DNA of 64,000 nt from DATARH01 sp963789255 (GTDB taxonomy: Bacteria; Pseudomonadota; Alphaproteobacteria; ATCC43930; CGMCC-115725), in the NCBI GenBank assembly GCA_963789255.1, contig CAWBJW010000004.1:124001-188000 (forward strand), written 5' to 3'. The position numbers and the translations under genes are program-made. Below are positions 34,163-43,409 of this stretch, piece after piece (positions within the stretch are counted from its first letter, which is position 1; every line of letters begins with the position of its first letter). Below the pieces are notes generated by a model that did not search any database, was not told the DNA's origin, and saw only the letters and a list, made by a program, of their open reading frames with translations.

Positions 34163-35776
34163 TCAGAACGCGACCGCGAACTTGCTGACCAGCGCGTTGA
34201 CGTCGCCCTTCAGATTGCTGACCACGATGCGATGGCCATAGACATATTCGAGGCCGACGGTGACGAAGGGGACCGGGTTCCAGATCAGGTTGGCATGGGT
34301 GCTGACGATCTCGGTGTTCAACCCGCACCCGCCGGTGCCCAGTTGCGCCGCCGACCCAGCCGTCAGCGAGAACGCGCAGACCGGGGTGCCGCTCCTGGCC
34401 ATCGTGTTGATGTCGTGATGGTTGATGCCGACGCTGATGTTGGAGTGGAGGTTGGGCAGCCACCAATGCTGGTAGCCGACTTCGCCGCCCCACTCGACGG
34501 TCGGGTCGATCAGCACGTTGGCCCCCGCCGCCGCGGTCGCCGGGGTCGCCACCGGGTAGTTGGTGACCAGCGCGAAGTTGGTCGAGCCGTTCAGATAGCG
34601 GCCAAGCGCGTCGCCATAGGTGAAGTGGAAGATGATGTCGTCCTTGGCCCAGCCGAACCAGCCGGGCTTCACGTCGCCGCCAAAGTGCACGCCCCAGCCG
34701 GAATAGGTGCGGTTGACGAACGCCCCGTCCTTGACCTCCAGGGCCGGCCGCAGCACCGTGCCGAAATCCATATGGCCCCAGGGCTGCGGGATGTACCACG
34801 CCGCCGTCAGGTCAGGCGCCGGCGACTTGGTCGGGTTGACGGTGCCGGCCGCCAAACTGCCCGACGGCGATGCCAGCGTGGCATCCTGCCCGAGGATGCC
34901 GCCGAAGGTCCATACATCGGTCTCGGGCTGTTCGGCCGAGACCGACAGCGCGCCGGCGACGCCCCATGGCGCCAACGGCATGGTGTAGCGGACCTGCGGG
35001 ATGCGGACGACGCCGGGCTCGCCGACGTTGCCGCCGAAGTCGAGGGTCTCGCCGTTGGCGTCAGGATCGGAGAAGTTCGAGTTCGCCTGGCCGGCGAGGA
35101 ACCCGCCCAACGTGGCGTAGGCGAACCTGAGGCGCGGCGCCAGATTGTCGGAGACCGAGGTCGGGTTGCCGCCGCCCGGAATAAAAGCGGTCGAGCCGGC
35201 CCAGTCGAACTCCATGAAGGTGCGCGCCTCGCCCCAGGCGGTCGGGGTGCGGGTCTCGACGTTCATCTTCGATTCCCGCGGGCTCTGCCCGAAGATCGAG
35301 GTGCTGCGCGCAAAGGCCGCCCCGGCGATGGCGCTTCCCGGCCTGTTGATGGTGAGCGGCGCCGCCGGGATCTGGCCGTTGTCGCCGACCGTCGTATTCC
35401 AAACGGTGCCTTGGCTCGCGTTGCCGCCGTTGAAGTAGTAGTCGGCGATTTCCGTGATCACACCGCCGACCCGGATCGAGGTGTCGGTGCCCGGGATCAG
35501 GAACGAGCGCGGGAAGCTGCCGGCGAGGCTCGGCTTCCCGGCCGCCGGGCCGCCGCCGAGCGGCGGGTAGACCCCGGCGCCCGGAACGCCGCCGGTATAG
35601 CCGCCGCCCGCACTCGGGATCTGCGCCAGCTGGTCGAGACGCTGCTGGAGGAGCTGGTTGTTGGCGCGCAAATCTGTCAATTCGTCGGCCTTGGCCGCGT
35701 AGGGAGCGATCACCAATGGCGCAGACAGCGCGCAGGCAATGGCCGCTGTAACGGCGGCATTCCGCCCGATGTTCAT
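34163..35776 (-). CDS. Outer-membrane porin
   Basis: The 537-residue protein starts with a signal peptide (MNIGRNAAVTAAIACALSAP... ending AAKA-DE). A short coiled-coil ELTDLRANNQLLQQRLDQLAQ of the kind seen in DcaP-like porins follows, then a Gly/Pro-rich linker. The rest is beta-barrel sequence with alternating aromatic strands, for example SIRVGGVITEIADYYFNGG, ARTFMEFDWAG and LRFAYATLGGFLAGQANSNF. The C-terminus is hydrophobic and ends in Phe (SKFAVAF), the recognition mark for barrel assembly. It would allow diffusion of small solutes. Porin specificity is unknown. Confidence 0.88.
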   Translation of the reverse strand: MNIGRNAAVTAAIACALSAPLVIAPYAAKADELTDLRANNQLLQQRLDQLAQIPSAGGGYTGGVPGAGVYPPLGGGPAAGKPSLAGSFPRSFLIPGTDTSIRVGGVITEIADYYFNGGNASQGTVWNTTVGDNGQIPAAPLTINRPGSAIAGAAFARSTSIFGQSPRESKMNVETRTPTAWGEARTFMEFDWAGSTAFIPGGGNPTSVSDNLAPRLRFAYATLGGFLAGQANSNFSDPDANGETLDFGGNVGEPGVVRIPQVRYTMPLAPWGVAGALSVSAEQPETDVWTFGGILGQDATLASPSGSLAAGTVNPTKSPAPDLTAAWYIPQPWGHMDFGTVLRPALEVKDGAFVNRTYSGWGVHFGGDVKPGWFGWAKDDIIFHFTYGDALGRYLNGSTNFALVTNYPVATPATAAAGANVLIDPTVEWGGEVGYQHWWLPNLHSNISVGINHHDINTMARSGTPVCAFSLTAGSAAQLGTGGCGLNTEIVSTHANLIWNPVPFVTVGLEYVYGHRIVVSNLKGDVNALVSKFAVAF

Positions 35777-36123
35777 AATTTCCCCCGTTGACGCCTACTC
35801 GGATTTGTGTCGGGCGCGTTCGGCGCACGGCACGCGAGACCAAACCGGTTGGTTGGGCTCGGGGCCGACCCTCTTCCCGTTGCATGAGGCTGTCCTTGCG
35901 CTAGTAGATTCTATCTATGTGATTGCGGCCTTGCCAACCCGGCGCTAAAATCCTCAATCGAAAGGGTAATTTCGCTGCGCTGCGTACCTGGTTAATATCA
36001 ACGTCGCTGCGACTTGTGCGTAATCGGTCGCGGTGTGGCAAAAGAGTCACAACTGCTGAAGCGCACGCGATACAATCGCGGCGATCCACAAAGAAGAAGT
36101 CGATGAACAATGGAGGAATACCG
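35777..36123. other. Divergent intergenic region between porin and Crp-type regulator
   Basis: These 347 bases contain the promoters of both flanking genes. The stretch 35895-36080 is AT-richer than average. No perfect Crp/Fnr dyad (TTGAT-N4-ATCAA or TGTGA-N6-TCACA) was found by eye. The start region of the regulator holds GGAGGA at 36113-36118. Confidence 0.4.
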
Positions 36124-36888
36124 GTGGCAATCGAACCAGCCGCATCGCGGCCGAAGATCGGACTCAACCACAAGTTACCTCCATCCCTGCCGCCGGTCGC
36201 GGAGGAGGCTGCGCTGCTGCTCGACCTGAAAGCGGTCAGCCGCACCGTCCGCCCCGGTCACGAGATCGTCAGCGAAGGAAGACGGTGCACCACCGTGTTC
36301 CTGCTCACCGAGGGGATCGCGATCCGCTACCGCATCCTGCGCGACGGGCAACGCCACATCCTGAACTTTCTGGTTCCCGGGGATTTTGCCGGCATCACCA
36401 GCTGCCGCTTTGACAGCGCCCTCTACTCGATAAAGACGTTGACGCAGGCGGCGATCTCGCCGATCCCGCTGGCCAGGCTGACCGGGCTTTTTGATAGCCA
36501 TCCGCGGGTCGCGGCCAAACTGTTCTGGTCGTTCACCTCCGAGGCGGCGCTCCTGGCCGAGCATCTGATCGGGATCGGCCGGCGGCCGGCGCAGGAGCGG
36601 GTCGCGCACCTGCTGCTCGAATTGTTAACCAGATTACAGCGCGTCGGGCTGGCCGACGAGCGGTCTTACCGCCTGCCGCTGACCCAGGAAATGATCGGCG
36701 ACGCACTCGGCCTCAGCGTCCCCTATGTGAACCGGGTCCTGCAGCAGCTGCGCCAGGCCGGTCTGGTGACGATCAAGGATCATCTCGTGGTCATCGAGGA
36801 CAAGGAGGAGTTGTCGGCATTGGCCGATTTCGAGCACAGCTATCTGAGGCCGCTGTCGATCGCCGAATTCATGCCCGAGGCGGGCTGA
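36124..36888 (+). CDS. Crp/Fnr family transcriptional regulator
   Basis: The protein has an N-terminal cyclic-nucleotide-type effector domain (TVRPGHEIVSEGRRCTTVFL, LNFLVPGDFAGITSCRF). A dimer helix follows, then a C-terminal winged helix (LPLTQEMIGDALGLSVPYVN as the recognition unit and VLQQLRQAGLVTIKDHLVVI as the wing). No Fnr-type N-terminal Cys cluster is present, so oxygen sensing through Fe-S is unlikely. The GTG at 36124 is preferred, with GGAGGA seven bases upstream, over the ATG at 36103, giving 254 residues. It is divergent from the porin gene and may regulate it. Confidence 0.85.
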   Translation: MAIEPAASRPKIGLNHKLPPSLPPVAEEAALLLDLKAVSRTVRPGHEIVSEGRRCTTVFLLTEGIAIRYRILRDGQRHILNFLVPGDFAGITSCRFDSALYSIKTLTQAAISPIPLARLTGLFDSHPRVAAKLFWSFTSEAALLAEHLIGIGRRPAQERVAHLLLELLTRLQRVGLADERSYRLPLTQEMIGDALGLSVPYVNRVLQQLRQAGLVTIKDHLVVIEDKEELSALADFEHSYLRPLSIAEFMPEAG

Positions 36889-37024
36889 CCACCGGCCTGA
36901 TGGGGCAGACGCAGGGCCTGCCGGCGCGGACCCGCCGCTAAACGCATTGGAAACCTTTTCCGCATAGCCTGGCTGGCATCGATGTGGGACTATTCCCATA
37001 TCCCTGCGATGCGGATGGGCTGAG

Positions 37025-38263
37025 ATGAGTATCGCGCAGTCATCGCCGATCGAGCTTCCGGCCCCGGCCCGCCTCGAGGACCGCGCGGCCGCCTCCGCGC
37101 CTTCGGCCGGAAATGCCGTGCCCGAACTGGCGATCGTCATCCCGACGCTCAATGAGCGCGACAACGTTCCGATCGTAGTCGAGCGCCTCAATCGGGTGCT
37201 CGCCGGCATCTCCTGGGAGGTGATCTTCGTCGACGACAACTCGCCCGACGGGACCGCCGATGTCGTGCGCGCGCTGGCGCGCCGGCAAGGCAACATCCGC
37301 TGCATTCAGCGGCTCGGCCGGCGCGGTCTTTCTTCCGCCTGCATTGAGGGCATCCTCGCCACCGCGGCGCCCTATGCGGCCGTGATGGATGGCGATCTGC
37401 AGCACGATGAGGCCCTGTTGCCGGGGATGCTGGCCAAGCTCAAGGCCGGGCGGCTCGATATCGTCGTCGCCAGCCGCCATATCGGGCAGGGCGGCGTCGG
37501 CGAGTGGCAGCGTTCGCGCGTCATGATCAGCGACGTCGCCAACTGGCTCGGCCGGCTCGTCGTCAAGGCCGATCTGACCGACCCGATGAGCGGGTTTTTT
37601 CTGTTGAAGCGCGACGCCTTTATCGAGGCGATGCGCTCGCTGTCGGGTCAGGGTTTCAAGATCCTGCTGGATTTGTTTGCCTCCTCGCCGCGCCCGCTCG
37701 CGTTCGCCGAGGTGCCGCTCAATTTCCGTCAGCGCCTGCATGGCGAGAGCAAGCTCGATGCGATGGTGGCCTGGGAATATCTGATGCTGCTGCTGCAGAA
37801 GCTGGTCGGGCCTGCCTTCCCGGTCCGTTTCCTGTTATTTGCGATGATCGGTGCGCTCGGCGTCGGGACCCATCTGTTGACGCTGTGGTTCGTCACCCAC
37901 GTGTTGCTGATCACCTTTGCGGTCGGCCAGTCAGTCGCGACCGTCGTCGCGATGACCGGCAATTTCCTGCTCAACAACCTGTTCACCTATCGCGACCGCC
38001 GGCTGCGCGGGAGACGCCTGTGGACGGGACTGGTGTCGTTCTACGCCGTGTGCGGCGCGGGCGCCGCCGCCAATGTCGGGGTCGCCTCCTACCTCGTCGT
38101 CGACCACCAATCCTGGTGGCTCGCCGGGCTCGCCGGCGCTGCCGTGTCGGTGGTGTGGAATTACGCGATGTCGTCGAGCTTCACCTGGTCGTCGCGCGCC
38201 ATCGCCGTGCCGGCAACGGTCGCGCAGCCGGTGCCGCAATCCGCGGCCTTACTGCCGCGCTGA
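37025..38263 (+). CDS. Polyprenol-phosphate glycosyltransferase (GT2) fused to GtrA membrane domain
   Basis: The 412-residue protein has a GT2 domain of dolichol-phosphate mannosyltransferase type (about 35-260): LAIVIPTLNERDNVPIVVERL, VIFVDDNSPDGTADVVR, MDGDLQHDEALLPGML and DPMSGFFLLKRDAFIEA. A GtrA-like four-helix membrane domain follows (about 275-395): FLLFAMIGALGVGTHLLTLWF, NFLLNNLFTYRDRRL and WNYAMSSSFTWSSR. Such fusions charge a lipid carrier with a sugar and help flip it for surface-glycan modification. The length is normal for the fusion. It stands alone between the regulator and the apr cluster. Confidence 0.92.
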   Translation: MSIAQSSPIELPAPARLEDRAAASAPSAGNAVPELAIVIPTLNERDNVPIVVERLNRVLAGISWEVIFVDDNSPDGTADVVRALARRQGNIRCIQRLGRRGLSSACIEGILATAAPYAAVMDGDLQHDEALLPGMLAKLKAGRLDIVVASRHIGQGGVGEWQRSRVMISDVANWLGRLVVKADLTDPMSGFFLLKRDAFIEAMRSLSGQGFKILLDLFASSPRPLAFAEVPLNFRQRLHGESKLDAMVAWEYLMLLLQKLVGPAFPVRFLLFAMIGALGVGTHLLTLWFVTHVLLITFAVGQSVATVVAMTGNFLLNNLFTYRDRRLRGRRLWTGLVSFYAVCGAGAAANVGVASYLVVDHQSWWLAGLAGAAVSVVWNYAMSSSFTWSSRAIAVPATVAQPVPQSAALLPR

Positions 38264-38407
38264 CGCGTGAGCCCGGCCGCGGCCGCATCAGGGCGTGCCG
38301 ACGCAGGCCGCGTCTAATGCGGGCAGCGGCCTCGGAGCACGATGACTTGAGCCGCCTACCGTCACGCGGCGTCACGCGGGCGCTCCCGCATCACTCGAAC
38401 ACGCCGC

Positions 38408-40253
38408 TCAATCTATAATGTGGTGCACCGGAAGCTTGGTCATGCGCCATTCGCCGGTCTCTGCATCGTACTCGGATGCGGTGAAAACATGCCACTCGGC
38501 GTCGTCCAACTTCGGATGATCGGCACGATAATAGTAGCCCGGCCACCTGGTTTCCTGCCGGAACAGCGTGTGTCTGGCCACCGCCTCCGCCGTCAGGACC
38601 CGGTGATTGAGTTCCCATGCTCTCTGGAGCTGGTGGAGGTCCTCGGCACCGAGTTGGTCGAGATCCTCCTTCAGCATCGTCAAAAGCTCCAGGCCCCGAT
38701 TGAGCAACTCTTCGTTGGTCGCATAGAAGGTAGTGTAGCCACCGACATACTCATCCATCAGCTTCTCCAGCCGTTGCAGGCCGTGAAGAGGCAGTAGATA
38801 GCTCGGCGCCACGGTCCCGGCGACGATCTCGTTCCTGCCGATTTTGTAGTTTTCCAGCGGCTTAAATATTTTTTGCGCGAGATTCTTGATCTGCGCTGCG
38901 TCCGGCTCAGGGGTGATCCCTTTCAGATCCGTGATATACTTGACGGCCGACTTTCCTGCCAGCCTCCCCTCGGTGAACGAGCCGGATGAGAATTTGTGAG
39001 CCGAACCGCCGATCGTGTCCCCGGCTCCGAACAGCCCCTCGACCGTCGTCATCCGGTTGTATCCCCACTGATAGTCCGCCGGGGCGCAGTCGTCCGGCCC
39101 GCTTGCCCACGCACCCGAGCATGTGGCGTGGGAACCCATGACGTAGGGCTCCGAGGTGATCAACTCGGACGGCCGTTCCTTCGGGTCGATATTCTGTGAC
39201 GCCCAGACGACCGCCTGGCCGATCGTCATATCGAGAAAATCCTCCCAGCCGATCTCCTCCTTCTCCCTGGTATCGAGAACGTGCTGTGTATGCATGTAAA
39301 TCGGCCCCTTGCCGGCCTTCATCTCCTCCAGCATTGCGTGATTTCGCAGGCAGGTCGGCATCGGCTTGATGTCCGCATACTTCCCGACGAGCGATTTGAT
39401 CTCGTCGAACCGGGACGATTCATACTCTTCTCCGTAGGCATTGGTGGCATGCGACTTGAGCAGCAGGAACCAGGCGCCGACCGGACCGTAACCATCCTTG
39501 AAGCGGGTGAGAACAATTTTGTTCTCCATCTGTATCATCTTGGCGCCTGTCGGTATCAGCAGACCGTAGGCCGAAGCGCTGCTCCATGGCGCATACCAAG
39601 TCCTTCCCGTGCCTTCGCCAATCGCCCTGGGCCGGTAGATGTGTGACGCGCCGCCGGCCGACACGATGACCGCCTTTGCTCTGAAGACGTAAAAATCGCC
39701 ATTCCGGACGCTAAAGCCGACGGCGCCGGCAACCCTGGTGGGCCGCGCCTTGTCCATCAACAGATGAGTCACCATGATCCTGTTGTACACTTCAGTGGCG
39801 GACTTGCGTGCGGCCTCGGCGACGATCGGCTTGTAGCTCTCGCCGTAAATCATGATTTGCCATTTGCCTTCTCTGAGGTACCGGCCGGTTTCCGGGTTCC
39901 TCATAATCGGCAGACCCCATTCCTCGAACTTGTGGACGGTCGAGTCAACATGCCGCCCGATGTCGAAGAGCAGGTCTTCTCTGACCAAACCCATCAGGTC
40001 GCCGCGTGCATAGCGGACATAGTCTTCCGGCTGGTTTTCACCCCACTGCATGCCCATGTAGCAATTGATCGCCGACAGGCCGTGCGCAACGGCACCGCTT
40101 CTTTCGATGTTTGCCTTTTCGACGACGACGATCTTCAGATTCCTTCCCCAGTATCTGAACTCGTAAGCGGCCCCGCATCCGGCAAAGCCGCCGCCAATGA
40201 TGAGGACGTTCCGAATCGATGTACCTGGTTTTTCCGGATGCGCGTAGAGGCAT
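38408..40253 (-). CDS. aprA: Adenylylsulfate reductase alpha subunit, one-base frameshift near start
   Basis: This FAD-containing catalytic subunit interconverts APS with sulfite and AMP. The N-terminal FAD fold NVLIIGGGFAGCGAAYEFRYW, VVVEKANIERSGAVAHGLSAIN and VIVSAGGASHIYRPRAIGEG are visible. So are substrate-channel blocks such as WEDFLDMTIGQAVVWASQN, GSHATCSGAWASGPDDCAP and LFGAGDTIGGSAHKFSSGSF. The frame is open from near 40275 but has no start codon. Removing one T from the T5 run at 40229-40233 joins it to the ATG at 40253, giving 614 residues, normal for AprA. Linkage to aprB and aprM indicates the sulfur-oxidising (reverse) direction. GC content is visibly lower than in flanking genes. 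Confidence 0.93.
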
Positions 40254-40273
40254 GACCTTGCACCTGTTTTTAT

Positions 40274-40711
40274 TTAACGGGGTAGCGTAGGAAGCGTCTC
40301 GATATTGAGTGCCGCGGGCTCGTGGGCGAGCATTGGAGAATCGAGATCGCGCGGCTCAGGCGCCGCATAATCGGATGGCGCCTTTATGGAACCCCAGGGT
40401 GTAGTCCTGATCGGGAATGTGAATTCCTTCAGCCGCCCGTCCCGATACCGTATCTTCCAGGAGATAGATCCCTTCGCCTCCTCCCTGAGAACCCTGACCT
40501 TATGGCCCAATGGTGCGAAGTCCGAATATCCTCGGACGTCTATCGCATGCTGCGGACACGCCTTCACGCAAGAGTAGCACTCCCAGCAGAAATTGGGCTC
40601 GATATTGTAAGACCTTCTGTAGACCGGGTCGATGTGCATGATGTCGGAAGGACAGATATCCACGCACTCGCCGCAACCATCGCACCGCGTCATGTCTGTG
40701 TAGGTGGGCAT
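40274..40711 (-). CDS. aprB: Adenylylsulfate reductase beta subunit
   Basis: The 145-residue electron-transfer subunit carries two [4Fe-4S] clusters. The first binding motif is CDGCGECVDICPSD and the second CWECYSCVKACPQHAI, with the AprB-type insertion between them. The C-terminal arm (ISWKIRYRDGRLKEFTFPIR and beyond) wraps around AprA in known structures. The start at 40711 (MPTYTDMTRC) is chosen because an AGGAG lies nine bases upstream. Alternatives at 40717 and 40720 overlap aprM. It passes electrons between AprA and the membrane subunit AprM. Confidence 0.94.
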   Translation of the reverse strand: MPTYTDMTRCDGCGECVDICPSDIMHIDPVYRRSYNIEPNFCWECYSCVKACPQHAIDVRGYSDFAPLGHKVRVLREEAKGSISWKIRYRDGRLKEFTFPIRTTPWGSIKAPSDYAAPEPRDLDSPMLAHEPAALNIETLPTLPR

Positions 40712-40716
40712 TACCA

Positions 40717-41472
40717 TCAACTCCTGATGTTGCTGCCGTGTGCCGGGCTCGGGAGGTCGGACGAGCCGTCTGCCTCCTCGATCCTTCGCTGGAACGCCAC
40801 TGCGGGTTTGTAGAACATGTGGGCGAATTTCGACCAGAAAACCGACCCGAAAAGCAGCGTCGTGAAAAAGAGATAGAGGCCAAAAAATACCAGGGTCGCG
40901 ATCGGGCTATCAAACGCCGTTTGCACAAAATGCCATATCAGGGCAAACGCGGCGCTCGCGATCAGTGAACCGACGAACAGGTCGGCACGACCTAGATGAA
41001 AGGGAAAATCGCCATCGTGGGCCACATTCACTCGGAGGAAGAAGAAAAACCATAGACCACCGACGAGAATCATCAGAGCGCCGATGCCCCAGAGCGCCGG
41101 AACGACGGTCGGTGTCGCCGCGGCGGCCGAATAGCCAAAGACCATCACAAGGGTGGTGATCAGATAGAGGAGAAAGCCGTACATCATCAAGAGATGAGAA
41201 ATCCGCCGGTTCAATTTGCAGAACTCGCCGGAGACGGCAGCCTCGCCAATGGTCCTCGCTGCCAGGGACGTAATCTCCATGCCACCAAGCCGTCGCTGCG
41301 CGGCTGCGCTTGCTTTCGCCCGGCGCTGCGTGAAGAATTTGGCGCTGCCCTTGTGATAAGTGTCGAACAACGTTCCAAGTGCCACCGCGAGTACCATCAG
41401 GACCACGTAGACCTGCATGACAAGAGGGGAGACAAATTCCGAGAGAAGGGTGAAAGGGTTGCTGCTGAACAT
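40717..41472 (-). CDS. aprM: AprM-like membrane anchor of APS reductase (QmoC/HdrE-related)
   Basis: The 251-residue integral membrane protein has about six hydrophobic segments, for example VMQVYVVLMVLAVALGTLF, LMMYGFLLYLITTLVMVFGY, LWGIGALMILVGGLWFFFF and IATLVFFGLYLFFTTLLFG. The C-terminal FWSKFAHMFYKPAVAFQRRI matches the end of the cytochrome-like membrane domain of QmoC and HdrE. Histidines at conserved-looking positions (ISHLLMMYG, HFVQTAF, FAHMF) could ligate haem. In sulfur oxidisers aprM precedes aprBA and is thought to link AprBA to the quinone pool, replacing QmoABC. The order here, aprM-aprB-aprA with five bases between M and B, is exactly that arrangement. Confidence 0.85.
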   Translation of the reverse strand: MFSSNPFTLLSEFVSPLVMQVYVVLMVLAVALGTLFDTYHKGSAKFFTQRRAKASAAAQRRLGGMEITSLAARTIGEAAVSGEFCKLNRRISHLLMMYGFLLYLITTLVMVFGYSAAAATPTVVPALWGIGALMILVGGLWFFFFLRVNVAHDGDFPFHLGRADLFVGSLIASAAFALIWHFVQTAFDSPIATLVFFGLYLFFTTLLFGSVFWSKFAHMFYKPAVAFQRRIEEADGSSDLPSPAHGSNIRS

Positions 41473-42000
41473 ATTAGGCCCCCACAAAGTTTGCTCAGGA
41501 GCGACATTGCCGCGCAGGCGGCATTGCACGCATGCGATATGCCCCGTCCGCGTCGCCGGGCGCGCTGCCCTCCGCACTGCCCGACCTGGTAACGGAGATC
41601 AGCTGATCAATGCCGGCGCGGGGTTCGAACCCGCCAGCCTCAACGGCAGCGGCGATACTCGCTATTCCGCAATCGACGACAAGGGCTGTTTGGCTCTGCG
41701 GTCCTCCTCGCGCCATCATCGACCCTCGGTTCCCTACAGACGCGATGGCGAGGCGGAGCCATCTTTTTGGCGTTTGCCGTGCGCCGCCGAAGCTGAGCAA
41801 GACGGCGCGTACCTTGCGTTTCATTCTAATATGTTCCAAAATCGGAATGCAACTTGGTCTGCCTTTCTCGCGATGGTTGCACCGAGTGAGGCCGCACCCA
41901 GCGGATGTGACCGACGAGACCGTATCGGCGCGGGAAAAGGGGGCGTCCGAGCGGGCAGGCTTTCTTGATCGGTGTGGGGAACATATAGGAAGCGTGCACT
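41473..42000. other. Divergent intergenic region between aprM and sat
   Basis: These 528 bases must hold the promoters for both arms of the sulfur-oxidation cluster. No convincing gene is present. The reading frames crossing it show no family. A 5-bp stem with 7-base loop (GCGGG-TTCGAAC-CCCGC on the minus strand near 41620-41636) looks like a tRNA T-arm, but no cloverleaf surrounds it. An AT-rich block at 41820-41855 is annotated separately. Confidence 0.5.
41823..41852 (-). promoter_or_regulatory. Possible promoter for aprMBA
   Basis: On the minus strand TTGCAT (41847-41852) and TAGAAT (41823-41828) are separated by 18 bases, a fair sigma-70 match. A CATTC/GAATG inverted repeat (41822-41826 and 41845-41849) overlaps both boxes and could be an operator. 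The start of aprM is about 350 bases away, which weakens the case. Confidence 0.3.
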
Positions 42001-43173
42001 ATGTCGAGATTGGTTCCGCCGCATGGATCGGAAACCCTGAAGCCGCTGTTGCTCCCGGAAATCGAACGGGCCGAGGAATTGCGGCGCGCGGAAAGACTGA
42101 AAAAGATTAAGCTTTCGAGCCGCGAGGCTTCCGACCTCTTCATGATGGCGATGGGCGCCTATACGCCGCTCGACGGCTTTATGGGAGAGGCGGACTGGCG
42201 GGGTTGCTGCTTCGACATGAAGCTTGCCAACGGCCTCTTTTGGCCCATCCCGATCACGCTCTCGTGCGACCGGGAACTGGGGGACGGCATTATAGTCGGC
42301 GAAGATGTCGCTCTGGCGGATGGTGAAAACGGAGAGATACTGGGCGTTCTTCAGGTAGATGAGAAATATGCCATCGATAAGCCGCTTGAATGCCTGCATG
42401 TCTTTCGCACCACCGACACGAACCATCCCGGCGTGACAAAGGTCATGGAGCAGCCGCCAGTCAATCTCGCGGGTCCGGTGCGCGCACTTTCGGAGGGTCA
42501 TTTTCCGAAGACCTACCGTGGCCTCTATCACCGGCCGGCGGAAACCCGAGCGATGTTCTCGGAAAAGGGCTGGTCCAAGGTCGCGGCCTTCCAGACCCGC
42601 AATCCGATGCATCGCAGCCACGAGTATTTGGCCAAGATCGCGATCGAAGTCTGCGACGGGGTGCTCATCCACCAGGTGCTTGGCGCTCTGAAGCCTGGGG
42701 ATATACCGGCCGAGATCCGGGTCAAGGCGATCGACGCCCTCGTCAGCAATTATTTCAGGCCGGGCACCGTCGTTCAGGCGGGCTATCCCATAGAGATGCG
42801 CTACGCCGGCCCGCGCGAAGCGCTGCTTCACGCCTTGTTCCGCCAGAACTTCGGTTGCTCCCATCTTGTTGTCGGCCGCGATCATGCCGGCGTCGGGAGC
42901 TATTACGGGCCGTTCGACGCTCACCATATTTTCGATACGCTGCCGCCCGGCAGCCTCGCGATCGAGGCCCTGAAGATCGGTGTCACCTTCTTCTGCTACC
43001 GCTGCAGCGGTATGGCGACGGACAAGACCTGCCCCCACGGCCCGGCGGACAGGCTCGAGATCTCGGGCACCCGCTTGCGCCAGATGTTTGCCAATCACGA
43101 GCCGATCCCTGCCGAATTCAGCCGCGCGGAAGTCTTGAAGGTATTGCAGGATTATTATGACAATCCGAGGTGA
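42001..43173 (+). CDS. sat: Sulfate adenylyltransferase (ATP sulfurylase), dissimilatory type
   Basis: The 390-residue homomeric ATP sulfurylase has the nucleotide-binding motifs VAAFQTRNPMHRSHEYLAK (QTRNPMHR and H-x-x-H-like) and SHLVVGRDHAGVGSYYGP (GRDHAG). A PUA-like N-terminal domain (LSSREASDLFMMAMGAYTPL) precedes them. The C-terminal CYRCSGMATDKTCPHG and ISGTRLRQMF are typical of bacterial Sat. No APS kinase domain is attached. Divergent from aprMBA, it would run in the energy-yielding direction, APS plus pyrophosphate to ATP plus sulfate. GC content resembles the apr genes more than the flanks in its first half. Confidence 0.94.
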   Translation: MSRLVPPHGSETLKPLLLPEIERAEELRRAERLKKIKLSSREASDLFMMAMGAYTPLDGFMGEADWRGCCFDMKLANGLFWPIPITLSCDRELGDGIIVGEDVALADGENGEILGVLQVDEKYAIDKPLECLHVFRTTDTNHPGVTKVMEQPPVNLAGPVRALSEGHFPKTYRGLYHRPAETRAMFSEKGWSKVAAFQTRNPMHRSHEYLAKIAIEVCDGVLIHQVLGALKPGDIPAEIRVKAIDALVSNYFRPGTVVQAGYPIEMRYAGPREALLHALFRQNFGCSHLVVGRDHAGVGSYYGPFDAHHIFDTLPPGSLAIEALKIGVTFFCYRCSGMATDKTCPHGPADRLEISGTRLRQMFANHEPIPAEFSRAEVLKVLQDYYDNPR

Positions 43174-43409
43174 TCGGCGGATGGCGGCATGATGATGCCG
43201 CAGCGGCAGGCGCACATGTAGCAGGCGGTGTATTTCACCGCGTCGGAGATCTCCGGCGAGATGCATCGCCCTTGCCGGCAACCGGTTGGGCGGAAGCTGA
43301 CCCCGCCCCGGCACATAAAGCTCGGATCGTGAACGGGCGATCAATTGATGTGCTACTTATACCGGCCAACTTGACTTGCCACCGCAGGGACCCGCCGACG
43401 GGAGCACAT

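Noticed and set aside
34232..35791. 519-codon frame on the + strand opposite the porin
   Set aside because: Shadow of a GC-rich gene. The porin frame has a signal peptide and a C-terminal Phe. The antisense has neither signal nor domain.
41615..41640. tRNA T-arm-like hairpin (GCGGG-TTCGAAC-CCCGC, minus strand) between aprM and sat
   Set aside because: No matching 5' acceptor strand, D-arm or anticodon arm was found within 60-100 bases, so it is not a tRNA. It could be chance or a tRNA fragment left by integration.
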